A DNA stretch of 64,000 nucleotides. Source: Archivesica marissinica (taxonomy: Eukaryota > Mollusca > Bivalvia > Venerida > Vesicomyidae). Shown in pieces: positions 48,009-59,365 of this stretch; position 1 is the stretch's first letter; the number at the start of each line of letters is the position of its first letter. Under the pieces are notes generated by a model. That model worked only from the letters and a program-made list of their open reading frames with translations, had not been told where the DNA came from and did not search any database. The position numbers and the translations under genes are program-made. The DNA is taken from the NCBI GenBank assembly GCA_014843695.1, contig CM026398.1:12037584-12101583 (forward strand), written 5' to 3'.

Positions 48009-48235
48009 CTTACGGTCATTGGCTTAAAATCACTTGCACCGCACCGCTGCAGGTTCGAATCCCACTGTATATGTCGAATTATTTCATGTGGAAACTATCC
48101 AGTTGGCTTGAGGTCGGTGGCTATACCCGGATGCCCGTCCTTGTCTGTAATATTGCATGGAGGGGCACAAGGGTCTTCCTCCACCAATACTAGCTGGTGA
48201 GTCGCCATATAACCTACGGTATCGGTGTGACTTTA
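47990..48235 (+). mobile_element. SINE-E, full length
   Basis: Head ctccgtgaccgagtgcttac, B-box caggttcgaatccc, body gaaactatccagttggcttg, ggtggctatacccggatgcc and caccaatactagctggtgag. The tail is followed by an A/C-rich run. Confidence 0.7.
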
Positions 48236-48405
48236 ACTCCCCACCCCAACAAAAACAACACAAAACAAACAACAACAACAAAAAATTGCACTGAATATGA
48301 CAGACATATTGCCGTATGATTGATCTAGTATGCCCAGACAGTGTCAATGCATCGTAGGATGTAATACAACTATTAATTACATAGGAAAAAGAAAAAAACA
48401 TAGTA

Positions 48406-49263
48406 CAGTCAAATCTGTGTTAGTCAAGCGGTCACCTCTATTAAGCAGTCAATCTGTATTAAGCAGCCAGTTTGCAGATTCCCATTATGTTGTTCTATTA
48501 TACATTTGACCTCTATTAAGCAGCCAACCTATATTAAGCAGACAGTTTCCAGATTCCTAATATGTTGTTTTATTATACATTTGACCTCTATTAAGCAGTC
48601 AATCTGTATTAAGCAGCCAGTTTGCAGATTCCCATTATGTTGTTCTATTATACATTTGACCTCTATTAAGCAGCCAACCTATATTAAGCAGACAGTTTCC
48701 AGATTCCTAATATGTTGTTTTATTATACATTTGACCTCTATTAAGCAGTCAATCTGTATTAAGCAGCCAGTTTGCAGATTCCCATTATGTTGTTCTATTA
48801 TACATTTGACCTCTATTAAGCAGCCAACCTATATTAAGCAGACAGTTTCCAGATTCCTAATATGTTGTTTTATTATACATTTGACCTCTATTAAGCAGTC
48901 AATCTGTATTAAGCAGCCAGTTTGCAGATTCCCATTATGTTGTTCTATTATACATTTGACCTCTATTAAGCAGCCAACCTATATTAAGCAGACAGTTTCC
49001 AGATTCCTAATATGTTGTTTTATTATACATTTGACCTCTATTAAGCAGCCAACCTGTATTAAGCAGCCAGTTTGCAGATTCCCAGTATGCTGTTTTATTA
49101 TACATTTGACCTCTATTAAGCAGCCAACCTGTATTAAGCAGCCAGTTTCCAGATTCCTAATATGTTGTTTTATTATACATTTGACCTCTATTAAGCAGCC
49201 ACATGTGCTAAGCAGCCACTTTGTGAGATTCCATTGACTGGCTGCCTAAGACATGTTTGACTG
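48406..49263. mobile_element. MITE-6, mariner-like TIRs, filled by a 75-bp tandem repeat
   Basis: Flanked by TA. The ends are CAGTCAAATCTGTGTTAG and (opposite strand) CAGTCAAACATGTCTTAG. The interior (about 48424-49230) is about 11 copies of a 75-bp unit: ttgacctctattaagcagtc, ctgtattaagcagccagttt and gcagattcc, then tatgttgtt. Units alternate in two types, giving a 150-bp dimer repeated at least four times. Single units occur elsewhere (22285-22379) and a scrap at 49508-49533. Confidence 0.8.
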
Positions 49264-49265
49264 TA

Positions 49266-49541
49266 TGTCATGAAAGTTCATTAGAAATGTATTGTAACAA
49301 CACAATTTTTCAGTTACAAATAAGAAAACACATTAATAAATTGTCGTCTGCTACAATTATTTGAACTATTTATAGCCTTTATTTTACCCAGCATGCAAAT
49401 AGTTAAAGAACTATTGGTGATTATGGGAATAAATATCCATAAAAGGGGTAATGATTTTTTACTTTAAATCTAAATCATTTATGGTAGGAAATGGAAATGT
49501 ATATGTGTCCTCTATTAAGCAGTCACCTCTAATTTGATATG
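49266..49541. other. Intron end before Wnt exon 2
   Basis: Single-copy, with a MITE-6 scrap (cctctattaagcagtcacct) 15-40 bp before the splice acceptor. Confidence 0.45.
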
Positions 49542-49547
49542 TTTCAG

Positions 49548-49783
49548 GTATTTGGGCATATCGGCATTGGGAACCAGCCTCACACAAGACGAAACATGTA
49601 CACAGGTTCCTGGCTTGGTATCGCCACAAATCGAAGTGTGCAAAAATAATCCCGAATCTCTGTTGTGTATCAGTGATGGTGCTCGGCTTGGAATTACAGA
49701 ATGCCAGTATCAATTCAGAAATGAACGATGGAACTGTACCACCGATACAAATTATACAGTGTTCGGTGATGTTCTAAGAAAAG
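49548..49783 (+). CDS. Wnt: Wnt ligand gene, coding exon 2 (N-terminal cysteine-rich block)
   Basis: Wnt proteins are secreted, lipid-modified ligands for Frizzled/LRP receptors. The exon follows a TTTCAG acceptor (49542-49547) and reads in the phase left by exon 1. It covers roughly residues 31-109: YLGISALG, a spaced Cys series (ETC, EVCKNN, LLCIS, TEC), GARLGITEC and the family signature ECQYQFRNERWNC, then VFGDVLRKG. There are two N-glycosylation sequons (NCT, NYT). The exon ends AAA G before GT at 49784, the conserved phase-1 intron position that normally precedes the T(K/R)E-AF exon. The donor GTTTGC is weak. Subfamily: NWM-LGI, GARLGI and F-R-ERWNC resemble Wnt16, while the ungapped spacing and ECQYQFRN resemble Wnt4. 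This is from memory of the families, not a search. The extra Cys in LLCIS is unusual. Later exons are not in the window, so the gene is partial here. Confidence 0.93.
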
Positions 49784-50027
49784 GTTTGCAACTTTATCAT
49801 TTCAAATTATTTGGAAGCTTGATGTCCGAACTCGAGTGGACTAAATAACAATAGTCAGCACATTTTTTGATATATTTTATTACAGATCTTTATGCAATGA
49901 ATTATTGTACAATGCATTACATGACAATATGAAAATATTTATATTGTACGATTATTAATTGGCTCCAAATATATATATTATAATACACCATGCAGGTGAC
50001 CGTTTAAGAATTGTGTTGAGTGTATAC
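49784..50027. other. Single-copy start of intron 2
   Basis: AT-rich, nothing recognised. Confidence 0.4.
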
Positions 50028-51768
50028 GAATGTATGCAGCGGTGTAACAGTACCACATACATCAACCACATACATCAAACCACATACATCAGCCACATAC
50101 ATCAACCACATACATCAAACCACATACATCAACCACATACATCAGCCACATACATACGAATGTATGCAGCGGTGTAACAGTACCACATACATCAACCACA
50201 TACATCAAACCACATACATCAGCCACATACATCACACCACATACATCAAGCCACATACATCAACCACATACATCAAGCCACATACATCAACCACATACAT
50301 CAAGCCACATACATCAACCACATACAGCAAACCACATACATCAACCACATACAGCAAACCACATACATCAACCACATACATCAAACCACATACACCAAAC
50401 CACATACATCAAACCACATACATCGAGCCACATACATCAACCACATACAGCAAACCACATACATCAACCACATACAGCAAACCACATACATCAACCACAT
50501 ACATCAAACCACATACATCGAGCCACATACAGCAAACCACATACATCAACCACATACATCAAACCACATACATCAAACCACATACATCAACCACATACAT
50601 CGAGCCACATACATCAACCACATACAGCAAACCACATACATCAGCCACATACATCAAACCACATACATCAAACCACATACATCAGCCACATACATCAAAC
50701 CACATACATCAAACCACATACATCAAACCACATACATCAAACCACATACAGCAAACCACATACATCAACCACATACATCAAACCACATACATCAACCACA
50801 TACATCAAACCACATACATCAACCACATACAGCAAACCACATACAGCAAACCACATACATCAACCACATACATCAACCACATACATCAAGCCACATACAT
50901 CAAACCACATACATCACACCACATACACAACACATACATCAACCACATACATCACACCACATACAACAAACCACATACACCAACCACATACATCAAACAC
51001 ATACACAACCACATACATCAAACCACATACCTCAAACCACATACATCAAGCCTCATACATCAAACCACATACATCAAACCACATACATCAAACCACATAC
51101 ATCACACCACATACAACAAACCACATACATCAAGCCACATACATCACACCACATACAACAAACCACATACACCAAACCACATACATCAAACCACATACAT
51201 CAAACACATACATCAACCACATACATCACACCACATACATCAAACCACATACATCAACCACATACATCAACCACATACATCAAACCACATACATCAACCA
51301 CATACATCAAACCACATACATCACACCACATACATCAAACCACATACATCAACCACATACATCAAACCACATACATCAAACACATACATCAAACCACATA
51401 CATCAACCACATACATCAAACCACATACATCAAACACATACATCAAACACATACATCAAACACATACATCACACCACATACATCAAACCACATACATCAA
51501 CCACATACATCAAACCACATACATCAAACACATACATCAAACACATACATCACACCACATACATCAAACCACATACATCAACCACATACATCAAACCACA
51601 TACATCAAACCACATACATCAAACACATACATCAAACCACATACATCAAACACATACCTCAAACCACATACATCAAACACATACATCAAACCACATACAT
51701 CGAGCCACATACATCAACCACATACCTCAAACCACATACATCAAACCACATACATCAAGCCACACGTT
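50028..51768. repeat. 13/14-bp minisatellite, about 130 copies
   Basis: ccacatacatcaa units, 12-14 bp long because of variable A count, with agc, gag, cac and gcc variants. A longer segment (atacgaatgtatgcagcgg and tgtaacagta) at the left edge is present twice (about 50027 and 50155). It yields a false 588-codon ORF rich in His/Thr. Confidence 0.96.
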
Positions 51769-52276
51769 AAACAAAGTTGCACTTAGACACGCAAGTGAAC
51801 GGTTTGTGTATTAAAAACCTGCAACTATATTGATCTATATCTTGGAATAAATATCTATCTTCCATAGTCATTATATAGCTACACACGTAGTGTTTCGAAC
51901 ATTATGCATGTTCATTACATACTATGTAAAATATGGCCATATGTATTCAAATATGGTCATATGTATTCAACTATAATTTTACGGTGACTACTGGAAGACG
52001 TAGAGTGTGTCTGTAACATTGGGGAGAGCGTCCCCGTGCAGATAATAGGAGTTATAACATATGTAACGGACGCAATGGAACGCTTTCCAAGTCGTATGAT
52101 TAATAAAGAAGTTGTTTATGTCAGCAGCATTTTCTCGAGACAAGCTTACAGATTGACGAGGATATCTAGTAATATCATTAACCATACTAACCAATCCACG
52201 TAACTGTCATACATGTACATCAGAGTTCTGGGATCGACTTTCCGCAATGTTCGATATTCAATTTACATGACTTCTA
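51769..52276. other. Single-copy spacer
   Basis: No gene; a short doubled segment (atggccatatgtattcaa, atggtcatatgtattcaa) at about 51932-51970. Confidence 0.4.
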
Positions 52277-52590
52277 CCAGCTTTAAACAGCGTAGTGGTA
52301 TATCTAGAATACACACACATACTTCAGGGAGAAAGGGATGAATTACAAGATGAACAGCTTTGAACAACGTATTGGTAGATCTAGACTACACAAACATACT
52401 TCAGGGAGAAAGGGAGGAATTACAAGATGAACAGCTTTGAACAACGTAGTGGTAGATCTAGACTACACACACATACTTCAGGGAGAACGCGAGGAATTAC
52501 AAGATGAACAGCTTTAAACAACGTAGTGGTAGATCTAGAATACACAAACACATACTTCATGGAGACCGCGAGGAATTACAAGATGAAGGC
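52277..52590. repeat. 77-bp tandem repeat, 4 copies
   Basis: Each has cagctttgaacaacgtagtg, gtagatctagactacac and ttcagggagaaaggga then attacaagatga. Identity between units is high. Confidence 0.92.
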
Positions 52591-53344
52591 GAGAAAAGAC
52601 GATATGTGAATGACAAATATGGGAATGTCTTACTAATAAGTTTGGAGATTATAATGACAACATCAAAACATTTCCCTTCTAAATTCGAGTCCTAGCCTGC
52701 TGGTTGAGCTCGTATATTCTCGTATATTCTCGTTCTCGTTACTATGTGCCTTCTCTGACGAGATTACGCGAGAAGACGAAGGTACGCGAGACCACAGCTA
52801 ACAGCATTGCGGAAGACACGAACATGTAATGACATGGTATATATGATGACGTGGTATATATGATTGACGTGGTATATATGATGACGAGGCAAATAAAGAC
52901 GCGAAGTCAGAGCTCGAAATTGTCGTTTATTACTAAGATTCTTTTATCGGGTCATTCTTAGTATTTTAGAGCTTTAAGGTGAAGAGGGATATGTTAATGA
53001 TCTAGTTTATTTAGCCAATTAAAACAGTGTATTTATTCATATCCCGAGTTGCGTGATTTTGATTGTTATCAGTAAAATGATATTGTGCGGGTCGCTACAC
53101 CATGTATCAATATTTACAACAACATTGATGGTAATATATAGCCTGGGAACAGGCGTCGATATAGTTTGCCTGGTCAGTCAAACAAATATATTTTAACACC
53201 GAGACTATTAATTGGGCCGTATTGAGTTTCTGGTCATTGCCAGAAGTTAAAAGGTGAAAAATCGACAGACTGGAACCCAGACTAGGTAATACAATATGCT
53301 TGTATGATGTGTCATACAGTTATGTGATCGAAAATAATGCTTCT
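52591..53344. other. Spacer with a short 18-bp repeat
   Basis: gacgtggtatatatgatg is repeated about three times at 52831-52885. Elsewhere no gene. Confidence 0.4.
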
Positions 53345-53345
53345 A

Positions 53346-53426
53346 CAGTGAAACCCCTCTAAACCGAACGGCTTCCGGACCGGAAGAGAAGTTCGGTTTA
53401 GAGGAGTTTTGGTTTAGAGGGGTTAT
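53346..53426. mobile_element. TIR-like hairpin end of a DNA transposon
   Basis: acagtgaaacccctctaaac, ccgaac ... gttcggtttagaggagtttt and gtttagaggggtt form nested inverted repeats like the termini of Tc1/mariner/pogo-type elements. The partner end was not found. Confidence 0.45.
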
Positions 53427-53960
53427 CGGATGAGGGGGGGGGGAGATAAAGTTTTGAACAAATGTCTGTATGAATACAGGAATAACAAGAAATGACACTA
53501 AAATTACTTTTAATAATAAATTCAACTCTACGACGCTTAGAAGGAGGCTGAGACATGCTTAGATTTTGGCAGTTACTAAAGAACTACTAACTTACAAATG
53601 TGGAATAAAATATATATAAGTGTCTTAGCATAGGCCAGGTTTCAAGAACGACAAAAAAGAACTAACGCAATATTCTTCCCGCGTTAACGTCGTGGAAGGT
53701 TTAAATGTGAACGTTTTTAATGAATGGGGCTCTATAAATGTCATTTCATTATTATATTTTTGCATTTCATATGGATAATGACATGATCATTTTGACTTGA
53801 CATTAATGAAACATAGACAAATTATACCCATCTAAGTTTATTTATTTTCGGAAGAAATAAATACAGAATGCAACAAAAACAGCAGCAATTCAGACTAGCG
53901 AATGCTTCAAGGTGTTATGACATAGTTCATTTAGAGTGATTCTCATCTGTCAATGCCTTG
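53427..53960. other. Single-copy spacer
   Basis: A short G run at about 53436-53445; otherwise nothing recognised. Confidence 0.4.
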
Positions 53961-54718
53961 CAAACACGTGTCGGTAGACATACTTACAAACACGTGTCGG
54001 TAGACATACTTACAAACACGTGTCGGTAGACATACTTACAAACACGTGTCAGTAGACATACTTACAAACACGTGTCGGTAGACATACTTACAAACACGTG
54101 TCGGTAGACATACTTACAAACACGTGTCGGTAGACATACTTACAAACACGTGTCGGTAGACATACTTACAAACACGTGTCGGTAGACATACTTACAAACA
54201 CGTGTCGGTAGACATACTTACAAACACTGGTAAACAACACGTGTCGGTAGACATACTTACAAACACGTGTCGGTAGACATACTTACAAACACGTGTCGGT
54301 AGATATACTTACAAACACGTGTCGGTAGACAGACTTACAAACACGTGTCGGTAGACAGACTTACAAACACGTGTCGGTAGATATACTTACAAACACGTGT
54401 CGGTAGACAGACTTACAAACACGTGTCGGTAGACATACTTACAAACACGTGTCGGTAGACAGACTTACAAACACGTGTTGGTAGACATACTTACAAACAC
54501 GTGTCGGTAGACATACTTACAAACACGTGTCGGTAGACATACTTACAAACACGTGTCGGTAGACTGACTTACAAACACGTGTCGGTAGATATACTTACAA
54601 ACACGTGTCGGTAGATATACTTACAAACACGTGTCGGTAGACATACTTACAAACACGGGTCGGTAGACATACTTACAAACACGTGTCGGTAGACATACTT
54701 ACAAACACGTGTCGGTAG
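53961..54718. repeat. 26-bp minisatellite, about 29 copies, CACGTG in each unit
   Basis: acacgtgtcggtagacatac plus ttacaa. The core ACACGTGT is a palindromic E-box. One unit has acgggtc and one insertion adds actggtaaaca. Confidence 0.97.
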
Positions 54719-55109
54719 ATTTTTTCTCGTTTCTGTGCCAAAATATGAATTATTTTAAACACACAGTCACGTATGAGAAACATTAGTCAGTTACTGCCCC
54801 TGAATACTACTAAAAGTAGATTGGTCCTCTTTATTAGTTTTTCCTCTGTTTTTATCGTTGTTTCCTTTGTACCACATGCTATCGAATTTCCTCCGGTTTC
54901 TCATCTTATAATTATTAAATTATTTAAATCTCGACAGGCATTCTACAGCATAATTGTAAACATTTGTTATCAAATATCTAACCTGATTAGGATAAAATAT
55001 TAAAAACTAAAGCATTCAAACTAAGCGAACCGATATGCATTTCGGGTTAAATCGGACTTTATCTGTCAAGGGGGGTAATAGAAAAACCAATACTGTATCT
55101 AATTACGGT
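54719..55109. other. Single-copy spacer
   Basis: Holds a 76-codon ORF without recognisable domain. Confidence 0.35.
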
Positions 55110-55113
55110 TTAA

Positions 55114-55346
55114 CCCTTTCAACACCACATACCTCTAAATAGGCTTACAAAAAGTGTAGATCCAGATGAGCCGGCTCGTGACGAGCCGTCTCATCAGGAT
55201 CTGCACTTTTTGCCAGTGATATGACTATTTTTAGACATAATTACCCATTTTGATAAATGAACTTGTCCAAATGTGATTTTCTGATTCATTTATTGGTTTA
55301 TGAATATCATGGACCAGTCCATGTGCGTTACTCGGTGTTGAATGGG
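55114..55346. mobile_element. MITE-2 (piggyBac-like), copy 2, 233 bp
   Basis: TTAA at 55110-55113 and 55347-55350. The ends are CCCTTTCAACACC and (opposite strand) CCCATTCAACACC. Same length and hairpin as the copy at 21459, with about five differences by eye, all but one in the last 30 bp. Confidence 0.87.
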
Positions 55347-55774
55347 TTAATAACCCTAAATAATACGATTCTGATTGGAATGTTCATGTATTAAATTGTT
55401 AAACATTTAATTCGACAGTCGTAAGTCGTTCACTAGACCTGGGAACGGTTTGCGATAGATGCAAACAGAGAAATGTGTCACCTGATCAACCTAGGGCACA
55501 GAATCCATTCTACAATAATGGCCACACGCCATTTTAATGTACTTTGAAATACTGTCGGTTGTTTTAAAGAGCAAAAGGTAATAATGTATCTGACAATGTG
55601 TTGCCCTAAAGTTGTAATAATTAACCTTCAAAAATTGTTTCTTTGCATAAATTTAGCAAATTAGTTGTCACTAAATTTAGAAATATTATTCTCTTTACAG
55701 TTATGTTTATTTCTGCAACTCTTGCACGTGTATACGTGTACCTGTTTTACACGTGCACTTATTTTTGTTGTTTT
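55347..55774. other. Single-copy spacer
   Basis: Nothing recognised. Confidence 0.4.
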
Positions 55775-55967
55775 GTGTGTGTTTTACGTTTATTTATCGT
55801 CGCTACCGGTTGCCCATATGAGCGACGCCTCCTGAAGAGATAGTCATTTTAGATTTTGGAGGATAATGCAATGATACAGACAGAGACACATTCCAGAGTC
55901 TCCTCTGGTTCTTTTACGTGCACGGTGTAAAGCACCGACACGAGACCTCGGTTTAACGTCCCATCTG
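55775..55967 (-). mobile_element. SINE-D, head missing
   Basis: Tail and body are present to cgtcccatctg; the tRNA-like head and promoter are absent. Confidence 0.82.
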
Positions 55968-56512
55968 TGCAGCCATCATACCAAAACATAAGACGGCAAT
56001 GTCGGAGAGCAATTAGTTTAGAATTTCAAAAACGATTTCATGCATTAACAACTTTAGTTTGAGGAGTAGAAGAGACGGCTATGTCTGCAATGTTTACCAC
56101 GTAGAGATGTAGAGAGAGATAGATGACAGTAAAATATGATAGGACCTGACACAACAATACATTTTTATCCAATTTAAACGTTTATTAGAGACAGTAAAAG
56201 TCAAACAGGACTATAGCAAACTAGTGATTACTGTGTAAATGAGCTTTTACAAACGACGTTAGTTTGTCCTATAGCAAACAGGAGATGCATTACTGGTAAA
56301 CACGCTGGTACATGTTCCAGGAGAGGAACCGTTAATACACATGTCCCAAATATATACACTAAAGAAACTCAGATGGCTGAAGTAACAACCCGCCGATTTA
56401 TATATACCAACAGAATTCACAAACGTTTCGGTTTCTCAAAATGATTCTCATTTCCTATATTGTTATAACATGAGCGAAACTGCTATGCTTTATTTCTCTT
56501 GTATTGACGTCA
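55968..56512. other. Single-copy spacer
   Basis: Nothing recognised. Confidence 0.4.
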
Positions 56513-57296
56513 TTAGGACGACATTGGCGTCATTAAAAGGCAATGACGGTATTAACAGGCAGTGGCGGTATTAGGGCGGCAGTGGCGGCATTAACACGCA
56601 TTGACGTCATTAACAGGCATTGGTGTCATTAACATGCATTGGTGTCATTAACCGGCATTTGTGTCATTAACATGCATTGGTGTCATTAACATGCATTGAC
56701 GTCATTAACATACATTGGCGTCATTAGCAGGCATTAGTGCGGCATTGGTGTCATTAACAGGCATTGGCGTCATTAACAGACATTGGCGGTATTAGTGCGG
56801 CATTGGCGTCATTAACAGGCATTGGCGGTATTAGTGCGGCATTGGCGTCATTAACAGGCATCGGTGGCATTAGTGTGGCAGTGGCGTCATTAACAGGCAG
56901 TGGCGTCATTAACATACATTGGCGTCATTAACATGCATTGGCGGCATTAGTGCGGCATTTGGCGTCATTAACATGCATTGTCGTCATTAGCAGGCATTGG
57001 CGGCATAATAGTGGCATTGGCGTCATTAAGCGGCATTATCGTACTAAGGGGCAGTTGTGTCATTATATAGGTTGTATTAGTGTCATTAAGCCACATTGGC
57101 GTTAATAAGCGGCAGTGGTGTATGTTTGGGCATTAGTGTCATTAAGCCACATTGGCGTCATTAAGCGGCATTATCGTCACTAAGGGGCAGTTGTGTCATT
57201 ATATAGGTTGTATTAGTGTCATTAAGCCACATTGGTATTATTAAGCAGTAATTGCGTCATTAAGCGGCATTAGCGTCATTAAGCGGCATTGGTGTA
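56513..57296. repeat. Irregular 18-20-bp repeat, about 40 units
   Basis: ggcattggcgtcattaacag with many variants (ggtgtc, cggcattagtgc, gcggcagt). A larger block with attatataggttgtattagt occurs twice (about 57054 and 57198). Confidence 0.88.
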
Positions 57297-57654
57297 ATTC
57301 ATGTCTTAGTGGCACTACAACTTTCACGAATTAGAACTTCAGGTTTTCCAAAATTGACAAAATATTGTACTGCTCTCAAAAACAGACGGCACCTGATAAT
57401 TCCTCTCAATACGTATTGCACAATACATGCCGGCAGCATTTCACTTAAACAAACGAAACATGTCATCGCATTAATTAATCGACAGGTACGTGAATTAAAT
57501 ATGCAAAGGTAATACAATGCGTAGGTTCCAAAAGTAGATCAACGTTGAATACATAGCTGAAATAGTTAGAATTCAAATTAAGCATGCAAGTGTAGGCAAT
57601 GGGAAAGAGGAGTATAGGTCGACGTATTAAATAAGTATACAGGTTAATTCAGCT
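57297..57654. other. Single-copy spacer
   Basis: Overlapping ORFs of 67 and 72 codons on opposite strands, without recognisable domains. Confidence 0.35.
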
Positions 57655-57900
57655 TAGCCCGATTAGAGCAGTGGTTAGCGCGCTCGATTCTCATCAATGC
57701 AACCCGGGTTCGATCCTCGGTCCGGGAAGCATGTGAGATGGTACGATGGTCGCCATATCGGACAGCTGGGTTTTTCTCCTGGTACTCTGGTTTCCATCCA
57801 CATGACCACATTTACGCTTTCATCCGCGTCAACGAGAATGATTAATATAAGTTGTTAGAACTTGCATCGCAATCGTTGTATTTTAAAATAAAGTTTTAAA
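57655..57900 (+). mobile_element. SINE-C, full length
   Basis: Head gattagagcagtggttagcg, B-box cccgggttcgatcctcgg, body tgggtttttctcctggtac and tttacgctttcatccgcg. The tail gaatgattaatataagttg and atcgcaatcgttg is the same as in SINE-A. Confidence 0.82.
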
Positions 57901-58220
57901 AAAATTCAGCTTAGTTCGTTTTTGAATGATCGAACTTGTTTATACGTTCAAGTTGTTTTGAAATATGCATATGGTAATTATGTTGGTATGGTGTCAGGTT
58001 TTTCACCATATGTGTATGCGACTTTTAAACCCCTAAAATAAAACCAGCCATGTAGGAGCTGGTCCGTATTGATACACTTATAACATACCTCGCCAGAATT
58101 CTCATCAAATTTGAAGAAGAAAAAACAATAGAATAATAACACAGTCACAATTAGCTTAATCTATCAAATCGAAAAATTGCATAGGCAGTATTTGATGGGA
58201 ATGCTCAGTTTTTACAAGTT
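57901..58220. other. Single-copy spacer
   Basis: Nothing recognised. Confidence 0.4.
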
Positions 58221-58440
58221 TTTTAGCTCGATTGCGAAGATGTTTTTACACCATTAGATTGATCGCTCTCGAAACCCCATTCCTGATGGAATCCATCGCC
58301 ATGAGGGAAAGAGCAGAGGAAACGTGGAATTCAAGTGCCTTGCAGAAGGGCACACTCGTAACGGCCACAGCTGGGCGCGAACTCCGGAACATTCGTACCT
58401 GATACGAACGCGCTACTACTGCGCTAGAACGACTTCCACG
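58221..58440 (-). mobile_element. SINE-A, full length, diverged
   Basis: Tail tttagctcgattgcgaag, body and head (gcgcgaactccggaac, gcgctagaacgacttccac on +) are present with many changes. An older copy. Confidence 0.8.
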
Positions 58441-59063
58441 GCTGGGAATGTACAAACATTGCATATATTTTAATATAATCAGCATAATTATATGAGAATG
58501 CTTTTCTATTGAAAAATTGTCAACATGCACAGCATTATGTTAATGATATTCAAATTTGAACAATAAAATTCGAATTCGTCATTTTAGTATTGTTTTCAAC
58601 CCATATAAAATATAATTATTTGTGTTTCAGTATAATATTCAGGGCGTCCTTTTTTAAATATTTCGAGATCTCATTCCTGGTATAAACCGTCGCCATGACG
58701 ACGAGATAAGACGCACAGAGGATCCTAACCGGAAACAGTAAATTATAGTACCGTAATATGTTCAATAAATACGACGGAGGAAGTTCCAAACCATGTTATT
58801 AATTTGTCAAGTAGAAAAATACACCATAAAACATTGATACGATCCGTGAACGACTAATCAATAAACACCGTGCAGGTATGTTTATCAATTCAATTCAAAC
58901 TATAATTATTGTCGGAGTTTCTACAAACAAACAACATTAGCTTTATACAGATTTAGATTTATTCTTTATTTCAGTCTCATCGTGTGTACAATACATAAAA
59001 TATACACAACACATTATCGTGGCAAAGTACAACATCATTCATTATAGAAGAATTATAAGAGAC
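58441..59063. other. Single-copy spacer
   Basis: gagatctcattcctggtataaaccgtcgcc at about 58666-58700 may be a small SINE-A scrap. No gene. Confidence 0.35.
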
Positions 59064-59076
59064 TAATCTAATCACA

Positions 59077-59365
59077 CAGACGGATCTGTAGTCCAGTGGT
59101 AACACGCTGGACTGGTAATCCAGGGACCGCAGGTTCGATCCCCCGTCTGACCCTAATAAAATTAACGGTCTTTCAGATGGGACGTTAAACCGAGGTCTCG
59201 TGTCGGTGCTTTACACCGTGCACGTAAAAGAACCAGAGGAGCCTCTGGAATGGGTCTCTGTCTGTATCATGCACTATCCTCCAAAATCTAAAATTACTAA
59301 TCTCTTCAGGAGGCGTCGCTCATGTGGGCAACCGGTAGCGACGATAAATAAACGTAAAACACACA
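59077..59365 (+). mobile_element. SINE-D, intact, 13-bp TSD
   Basis: The best copy in the window, 289 bp. taatctaatcaca flanks it at 59064-59076 and 59366-59378. The head starts cagacgg, pairs with ccgtctg and has a good anticodon arm (ctgga, loop ctggtaa, tccag; anticodon GGT), so a tRNA-Thr origin is plausible. B-box ggttcgatccc. Body gttaaaccgaggtctcgtgt. Tail cgacgataaataaacgtaaa and a CA end. Confidence 0.93.

Larger units (their letters stand above)
19781..49547 (+). other. Wnt intron 1, about 29.8 kb, repeat-filled
   Basis: The boundaries are GTAAGT at 19781 and TTTCAG at 49542-49547, with codon phase preserved. By my estimate about 40 percent of the intron is tandem repeat, and much of the rest is SINE, MITE or LINE debris, listed separately. 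I found no further Wnt coding sequence in it. Confidence 0.8.

Noticed and set aside
50020..51786. 588-codon His/Thr-rich ORF
   Set aside because: Translation of the ccacatacatcaa minisatellite; no signal peptide, domain or splice support.
53343..53525. 60-codon minus-strand ORF
   Set aside because: Overlaps a transposon-like hairpin and a G/C homopolymer; no domain.
59079..59150. Stand-alone tRNA-Thr gene
   Set aside because: It is the head of a 289-bp SINE with a TSD and the T-arm does not pair well.
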